Origin: Desulfobulbus sp.
Lineage (GTDB): Bacteria; Desulfobacterota; Desulfobulbia; Desulfobulbales; Desulfobulbaceae
Length of the DNA: 11,007 nt
Reading direction: 5' to 3'
NCBI GenBank assembly: GCA_017998195.1
Contig: JAGODN010000043.1
Span: forward strand, 1 to 11,007
Shown here piece by piece: positions 6,381 through 11,007 of the stretch. The number at the start of each line of letters is the position of its first letter. Positions within the stretch are counted from its first letter, which is position 1. The position numbers and the translations under genes are program-made. The notes beneath the pieces are model-generated. The model searched no databases. It was given only the letters and a program-made list of their open reading frames with translations, and was not told the origin of the DNA.

Positions 6381-6884
6381 ATGATCCGCATCATCTCCGG
6401 CGGCCAGACCGGCGCCGACCAGGCCGCCCTGGACGCGGCCATCGCCCTGGGCCTGCCCCACGGCGGCTGGCTGCCCAGGGGCCGCAAGACCGAATCCGGC
6501 CCCCTGCCGCCGCACTACAGCCTGCGGGAGTTGCGCTCCGCCCGCTACCGCGACCGGACCGACAAAAACGTACGCGCCGCCGACGGCACCCTGATCTGCT
6601 CGTTCGGCCCGCTCGGCCGCGGCTCGGCCCTGACCGAGGCCCTGGCCATCCGCCACGACCGGCCGGTGCTGCACATCGATTTCGACCACACCCCGGTGGC
6701 GCGGGCCGCGGTCGAGGTGGAACGCTGGCTGCACGCCCACCGCATCGCCACCCTCAACGTCGCCGGCCCGCGGGCGAGCAGTGAACCGCGCATCCACGCG
6801 GCGGTCTTTGCCCTGCTCACGGCCATCGACTGGGCCGCGCTCGCGCCCGGACCGTCCACCCGCCTCCTGGAGGAACAGACATGA
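6381..6884 (+). CDS. Putative molybdenum carrier / cpYpsA-type SLOG protein
   Basis: A 167-residue cytosolic protein matching the family annotated as 'putative molybdenum carrier', also classed as circularly permuted YpsA in the SLOG (Rossmann-like) superfamily. Visible signatures are an N-terminal glycine-rich ISGGQTGADQAALDAA (5-20), HGGWLPRGR (27-35), a DKNVRAADGTLI segment (61-72), GPLGRGSALT (76-85), and a C-terminal LNVAGPRAS (125-133). Glycine-rich loops in SLOG proteins bind nucleotide-like ligands; binding of molybdenum or its cofactor is an old label with little support, so the true ligand is open. ATG 6381 is chosen because the family begins at this MIRIISGGQTG, although no clear Shine-Dalgarno precedes it; the frame is open upstream to a GTG at 6261. 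Its stop overlaps the next gene's start (ATGA), so the two are probably translated together. Confidence 0.85.
   Translation: MIRIISGGQTGADQAALDAAIALGLPHGGWLPRGRKTESGPLPPHYSLRELRSARYRDRTDKNVRAADGTLICSFGPLGRGSALTEALAIRHDRPVLHIDFDHTPVARAAVEVERWLHAHRIATLNVAGPRASSEPRIHAAVFALLTAIDWAALAPGPSTRLLEEQT
6869..6874 (+). promoter_or_regulatory. Strong Shine-Dalgarno of the M48 gene inside the cpYpsA gene
   Basis: GGAGGA lies 6 bases before the ATG at 6881, within the last codons of the upstream gene. It fixes the M48 start and, with the ATGA overlap, points to translational coupling. Confidence 0.85.
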
Positions 6885-8212
6885 AAAGATCCCGTTTCGA
6901 CCGCCGCCATCTGCTCCGTCTGCTCGGCCTCGGCGCCTCGTCGCTCGCCGTTGCCCCGCTGCTTTCGTCCTGCGCTCTCAACCCGGCCACCGGCAGCCGC
7001 CACCTGATGATGCTCAGCGAAGACGAGGAGATCAGCCTCGACCGGCAGCAGTCGCCGCAGCAGTTCTCCAGCGACTACGGCAAGGTCCGCGACCAGGGGT
7101 TGAACGCCTACCTGGACGGGGTCGGCAAGTCCCTGGCCACCCGCTCCCACCGGCCGCACATGCCCTACTCCTTCCGGGCGGTCAACGCCGCCTACATCAA
7201 CGCCTACGCCTTTCCCGGCGGTTCCATCGCCGCCACCCGCGGCATCCTGGTGGAGATGGAGAACGAGGCGGAACTGGCCGCCCTGCTCGGCCACGAGATC
7301 GGTCACGTCAACGCCCGCCACAGTGCCCAGCAGGCGAGCAAGAGCCTGCTCGCCAGCATCTTCGTGTCCGGCGCCTCGCTGGCCTCGAGCGTCGCCGGCC
7401 TGGGCGCGGCCTCGGACCTGGTCCAGGGGGTCGGCAAACTCGGCGCCGGGGCCCTGCTCGCCCGCTACAGCCGGGACAACGAGCGCGAGGCCGACGCCCT
7501 GGGCATGGAATACCTGACCCGGGCCGGCTACAGCCCGGAGGGCATGGTGGGCCTCATGCGCATGCTCCAGAAAAACGGTCGCAGCCGGGCCAGCGCCATC
7601 GAGATGATGTTCGCCACCCACCCGATGAGCGACGAGCGGCTGACGAACGTGCAGACCGCCGCGACCACCACCTTCCGCGACCGCCAGGGGCTGCCGCTGC
7701 ACCGCGAACGCTACCTGGACCACACCGCCGGGGTGCGCGCCCAGCGGCCGCTGCTCACCGCCCTGCAGAAGGGCAGCGAGGCCATGGGCAAAAAACAGTG
7801 GCCCGGGGCGGAGGAGCAGTTCAACGAGGCGATTCGCCTCCAGGAGGACGACTACGCCGCCCAGGTGATGCTGGCCAAATGCCATCTCGCCCAGGACCGC
7901 CGCGACGAGGCCGAGCGGCACGCCCTGCGCGCCGCCGCCCTCTACCCCGAGGAGGCCCAGGCGCACGTGCTGGTCGGGGTCACCTCGCTCGCCGCCAAGA
8001 AATTCGCCCAGGCCCACGAGCACCTGGCCGCCTACGACCGGCTGCTGCCCGGCAACCAGGAGGTGCTCTTCTTCCTCGGCTACAGCCTGGAGCACATGGA
8101 CCGAAAGGAGGAGGCGGCCCGCAAGTACGCGGCATACCTGCAGAAGCAGCGCCAGGGCGAGCAGGCCCAGCACGCCGCCAGCCGGCTCAAGGAGTGGGGG
8201 TACGCCAAGTAG
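6881..8212 (+). CDS. M48 family zinc metalloprotease lipoprotein with TPRs (BepA-like)
   Basis: A 443-residue exported protease of the M48 family with a C-terminal TPR region, the architecture of E. coli BepA (YfgC), which degrades or matures misassembled outer-membrane proteins. The signal peptide has twin arginines (DRRHLLR, 7-13), a hydrophobic core and a lipobox LSSC, so C31 is the likely lipidated residue. The catalytic domain shows HEIGH (H138, E139, H142), and NEREAD (200-205) supplies the third ligand, most likely E201. THP at 246-248 matches the region of the regulatory histidine in BepA. Residues about 290-440 form about four TPR-like helical pairs (for example GKKQWPGAEEQFNEAIRL) that would hold substrate or the outer-membrane assembly machine. 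The start is fixed by GGAGGA at 6869-6874 and by overlap with the upstream stop. It ends 9 bases before the convergent kinase gene with no visible terminator. Protease class is certain; the BepA-like role is inferred. Confidence 0.93.
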   Translation: MKRSRFDRRHLLRLLGLGASSLAVAPLLSSCALNPATGSRHLMMLSEDEEISLDRQQSPQQFSSDYGKVRDQGLNAYLDGVGKSLATRSHRPHMPYSFRAVNAAYINAYAFPGGSIAATRGILVEMENEAELAALLGHEIGHVNARHSAQQASKSLLASIFVSGASLASSVAGLGAASDLVQGVGKLGAGALLARYSRDNEREADALGMEYLTRAGYSPEGMVGLMRMLQKNGRSRASAIEMMFATHPMSDERLTNVQTAATTTFRDRQGLPLHRERYLDHTAGVRAQRPLLTALQKGSEAMGKKQWPGAEEQFNEAIRLQEDDYAAQVMLAKCHLAQDRRDEAERHALRAAALYPEEAQAHVLVGVTSLAAKKFAQAHEHLAAYDRLLPGNQEVLFFLGYSLEHMDRKEEAARKYAAYLQKQRQGEQAQHAASRLKEWGYAK

Positions 8213-8221
8213 GGGGCGGTT

Positions 8222-11007
8222 TCAACCGGCGTGCATGTCCAGGGCGGCGCGCACCGCGGCGCCCAGCCCGCGCAGGTCCACCGGTTTCATGAGCAGGTCG
8301 CAGGCCCCGGCCTCGCGGGCGAGGTCGTAGTTGAGCCGGTCGGAATAGCCGGTGCAGAGGATCACCGGCAGGCCGGGGAAGTCCCGGCGGATGGCCGCGG
8401 TGAGTTCCGCCCCGGTGAGCCGCGGCATGGTCTGGTCGGTGATCACCAGGTCGATGCGCGGCCGGGCGTCGGCGAGCAGGCCCAGGGCCTCCTCGGGCCG
8501 GCCCAGGGTGGTGACCGTGTAGCCCAGGTGGCCGAGCATCATCCGGCAGATGTCGCGGATCTCCTTCTCGTCGTCGATGACCAGGATGTGCTCGCGGCCG
8601 GTGGGCAGCACGCCCTCGCTGCTCACCAGGGTGGACCCGGGCCGCGCCTCGGTCGACGGCAGCAGGACGACAAAGGTGGTGCCCCGGCCCGGCTCGGACT
8701 GCACGCTGATCTCGCCGCCCAGGTCGGTGACGATGCCGTGCACCACCGACAGCCCCATGCCCGTGCCCTCGCCCGGCTTCTTGGTAGTGAAGAACGGGGT
8801 GAAGATGCGGTCGAGCAGGTCGTGGTCGATGCCCTGGCCGGTGTCGGCCACGGTGAGCGACAGGCGGCCGCCGTCGGCATCGGCGTCCGCCTCGGCCAGG
8901 CGGATGGTCAGGGTGCCGCCCTGCTCGCGCATGGCGTGGAAGGCGTTGGCGCAGAGGTTCATGACGATCTGCTGGATCTGCACCGGCGTGGCCAGCACGC
9001 GCACGTCGGCGCCGGTGAGCTGCTGGTCGATGGCAATGGTCGCCGGCAGGCTGGCGCGCAGCAGCTTGAGGCTCTCGCGGATGATCGGGGCGATGAGCAC
9101 CGGCACCTTTTCCGCGGCCGACTGGCGGCTGAAGGTGAGGATCTGCTGCACCAGGTCCGCGGCCCGGCGGCCGCCCTGGCGGATGTGCAGGAGGTTGCCG
9201 TGCACCTCGCTGCCGGGCTCGGCGTAGAGCAGGGCCATGTCCGTGAAGCCGACGATGCCGCCGAGGATGTTGTTGAAATCGTGGGCGATGCCGCCCGCCA
9301 GGGTGCCGATGGCCTCCATCTTCTGGGCCTGGCGCATGCGGGTTTCGACCTCGGCCTCGTGGGTGATGTCCCGCTGCACACTGATGAAGTGGGTGATGGC
9401 GCCGGCCGAGTCGCGCACCGGCGAGACCGTGGTCGCGGCCATGAACAGGCTGCCGTCGCGGCGGCGGTTGACCAGCCGCCCGCGCCAGACCTCGCCCTGA
9501 TTGACCAGTTCCTCGATCTGCTGGTCGAAATGGGCCTCCTGCTCCTTTTCGAGCAGCATCCGCACCGGCTGGCCGATGCTTTCCTCCCGGCTGTAGCCGG
9601 TCATGGCCGCGAGGGCGGCATTGACGTACTCGATGGTGCCCCGGCGGTCGGCGATGAGCACCGCCTCCTGCACCTGGTCCACCGCCTCGGCCAGCCGGGA
9701 GCGGCTCTCCTCGGCCGCGCGTTCGGCGGTCACGTCGCGGACCACGACGATGCACTGGCCGCCCCCGTCCTGGCGGTAGGGGGTGGCGGTGAGCATCGCC
9801 TGCCGCGGCGGTCCGTCACCGGCCAGGCGCACCGCCAGCGGCGGTTCCGCCCTGCCGGCCGCCGCCCGGCGGATCTGTTCGCCCGCCGCCTGGCGGCAGG
9901 CGGCCTCCAGCATGGCGACCAGCGGCCGGCCGCCGAGCAGGCTCCGACCGGCCGCCGCGGCCATGGCGGTCGCCTCCTGGTTGGCATAGATGACGAGGCC
10001 GTCGGCATCGGTGAGCAGTACGCCCATGGGCGCGAACTCGAGCAGGCCGGCCAGCTGCTCCTCCGCCGCCCGCCGGTGCGCCTCCTCCCGCCGCCGGGTC
10101 ATGGCGCCGCTCAGGAGGAAGCTGAGCAGGCCGACGGCGCACACCGCAATCCCGGTGACCAGCAGCCACTGGGCCCGGAACCCGGCCATGGCGCCCACTA
10201 CCTCGGCCGCCGGGGTGACGATCACCATGGACCAGGCGCCGCCGCCGGGCAGGGCCACGGGAATGGCCACGGCGTAGCGGCGGCCTGTCCCGCTCGCCGG
10301 CGCGCGCAGGGGGTCACCGCCGAGCACGCTCAGGCCCGGCTCGCCGCGATGCAGCCTGGCGCCAAGCGCGGCCACGTCCGCGGCCGCACCGGGCAAACGG
10401 TCGAGATGGCCGCCGGCCAGGCCCGGGTCGGGCGCGTGCAGGATGTCGCCGGCGCTGTTGACGAGCAGAACGTAACTGTCCGCCAGGAGCGGGATGGTGC
10501 CGAGATGGCGGCCGGCCACCCGGGCAAAGGGCAGGGTGAAGGCCACACAGCCGTCGAACCGGCCGTGGAGGCGCACCGGGGCGGCGAAAAAAACACGGCC
10601 CTCGGCCGCGGTCGCATGGACCACGTCGCTCACCGCCGGCGCGGACGCGTTGCCCAGTCCCTCGCAGAAGCCGTTGTCGTCGGCAACGGCCGAGCCGCCG
10701 GGCGCGGCGAACAGCACCCGCCCGTCCGCGGCCTGCCGCTGCACCCCGGCGATGTCATCCGGGTGGATGGCCAGGAAATCCTCCAGCAGGTTCCGGCCGC
10801 CGCTGTCCAGCTGCTGAACGCCCGGCTGGCGGCCGAGGTAGTCCAGGGCCCGGCCGTAGTCGGCGAAATAGGTCTGCAGGCCGTCGGCCGCCTGGCGGGC
10901 GAGCAGGGTCTGCTGGGCGGCGAAGTCGTCGATGGTCCGGTTGCGCACCCACAGGTAGGGCAGGTAGAACAGCCCGGCCAGGATCAGGGTGGCGAGCAGG
11001 GTAAGGA
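8222..11007 (-). CDS. Hybrid sensor histidine kinase: Cache-like sensor, 2 PAS, HisKA, HATPase, receiver (5' end off window)
   Basis: A large membrane sensor kinase whose start lies beyond the right edge. The frame is open to 11007, and the residues before the GTG at 10948 (LATLILAGLFYLPYLWV) form its first membrane helix, so that GTG is not the true start. Numbering from it: a periplasmic Cache-like sensor (about 1-255), second membrane helix (260-282), PAS1 (about 303-408), PAS2 (418-530), and HisKA with IAHDFNN (phosphoacceptor H556; HPK4-type). The HATPase has N-box N664/N668, DTGQGI (702-707), FTPFFTTK (716-723) and GEGTGMGLS (726-734). The C-terminal receiver has D792-D793, phosphoacceptor D838 in TDQTMP, T866 and K888 in MKP. 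All catalytic residues are present, so autophosphorylation and transfer to the receiver are expected. No HPt or separate response regulator lies in the window, so the output is unknown, and the sensed ligand cannot be read from the sequence. Confidence 0.95.
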   Translation of the reverse strand, partial: LTLLATLILAGLFYLPYLWVRNRTIDDFAAQQTLLARQAADGLQTYFADYGRALDYLGRQPGVQQLDSGGRNLLEDFLAIHPDDIAGVQRQAADGRVLFAAPGGSAVADDNGFCEGLGNASAPAVSDVVHATAAEGRVFFAAPVRLHGRFDGCVAFTLPFARVAGRHLGTIPLLADSYVLLVNSAGDILHAPDPGLAGGHLDRLPGAAADVAALGARLHRGEPGLSVLGGDPLRAPASGTGRRYAVAIPVALPGGGAWSMVIVTPAAEVVGAMAGFRAQWLLVTGIAVCAVGLLSFLLSGAMTRRREEAHRRAAEEQLAGLLEFAPMGVLLTDADGLVIYANQEATAMAAAAGRSLLGGRPLVAMLEAACRQAAGEQIRRAAAGRAEPPLAVRLAGDGPPRQAMLTATPYRQDGGGQCIVVVRDVTAERAAEESRSRLAEAVDQVQEAVLIADRRGTIEYVNAALAAMTGYSREESIGQPVRMLLEKEQEAHFDQQIEELVNQGEVWRGRLVNRRRDGSLFMAATTVSPVRDSAGAITHFISVQRDITHEAEVETRMRQAQKMEAIGTLAGGIAHDFNNILGGIVGFTDMALLYAEPGSEVHGNLLHIRQGGRRAADLVQQILTFSRQSAAEKVPVLIAPIIRESLKLLRASLPATIAIDQQLTGADVRVLATPVQIQQIVMNLCANAFHAMREQGGTLTIRLAEADADADGGRLSLTVADTGQGIDHDLLDRIFTPFFTTKKPGEGTGMGLSVVHGIVTDLGGEISVQSEPGRGTTFVVLLPSTEARPGSTLVSSEGVLPTGREHILVIDDEKEIRDICRMMLGHLGYTVTTLGRPEEALGLLADARPRIDLVITDQTMPRLTGAELTAAIRRDFPGLPVILCTGYSDRLNYDLAREAGACDLLMKPVDLRGLGAAVRAALDMHAG

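Noticed and set aside
6545..8173. A 542-codon minus-strand frame antisense to the cpYpsA and M48 genes
   Set aside because: It spans two real genes and their junction and has no motif; the sense frames carry SGGQTGAD and HEIGH signatures.
8187..9755. A 522-codon minus-strand frame overlapping the kinase gene in another frame
   Set aside because: It is an out-of-frame reading of the kinase, rich in Arg, Gly, His and Pro, with no recognisable domain.

Overview
The window is GC-rich bacterial chromosome, with nearly every third codon position G or C. It carries six protein-coding genes, two of them cut by the window ends, and no RNA genes, mobile elements or CRISPR. The gene families are typical of a Gram-negative bacterium with an outer membrane: an AsmA-like DUF748 protein, a BepA-like M48 lipoprotein protease and a YcbK/MepK-like M15 peptidase. 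The overall flavour (large Cache-PAS hybrid kinase, GGDEF-EAL protein, cpYpsA protein, Tat-exported DUF882 protein) suggests Desulfobacterota or a similar proteobacterial lineage, but this placement is inference and weak.

Layout. 1-1879 (minus) is a membrane-bound PAS-GGDEF-EAL cyclic-di-GMP protein whose C-terminus lies off the left edge. A 326-base divergent intergenic region (1880-2205) separates it from a long plus-strand DUF748/AsmA-like envelope protein (2206-5379). That gene converges on a Tat-exported DUF882/M15 peptidase (5479-6048, minus). Between the two lies a strong intrinsic terminator whose T-tract faces the peptidase gene. A second divergent region (6049-6380) holds a good sigma-70-like promoter for the peptidase gene, overlapped by a nested palindrome. 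A two-gene plus-strand operon follows: a small Rossmann-like 'putative molybdenum carrier'/cpYpsA protein (6381-6884) and an M48 metalloprotease with TPRs (6881-8212), overlapping by ATGA. Only 9 bases further on, a large hybrid histidine kinase ends on the minus strand (8222 to beyond 11007). Its N-terminus is off the right edge.

Functionally the window combines signalling (a c-di-GMP protein and a hybrid kinase) with envelope upkeep (AsmA-like protein, cell-wall peptidase, outer-membrane quality-control protease). The genes are in separate transcription units apart from the cpYpsA-M48 pair, so a shared pathway is not demonstrated. I found no convincing undescribed multi-gene system. The points most worth checking are the translationally coupled cpYpsA-M48 pair, the Tat-like lipoprotein signal on the M48 protease, the nested palindrome over the peptidase promoter, the duplicated module in the DUF748 protein, and the GSDEF active-site variant in the c-di-GMP protein. 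Several very long open frames lie antisense to the real genes; they are by-products of the high GC content and were left out.
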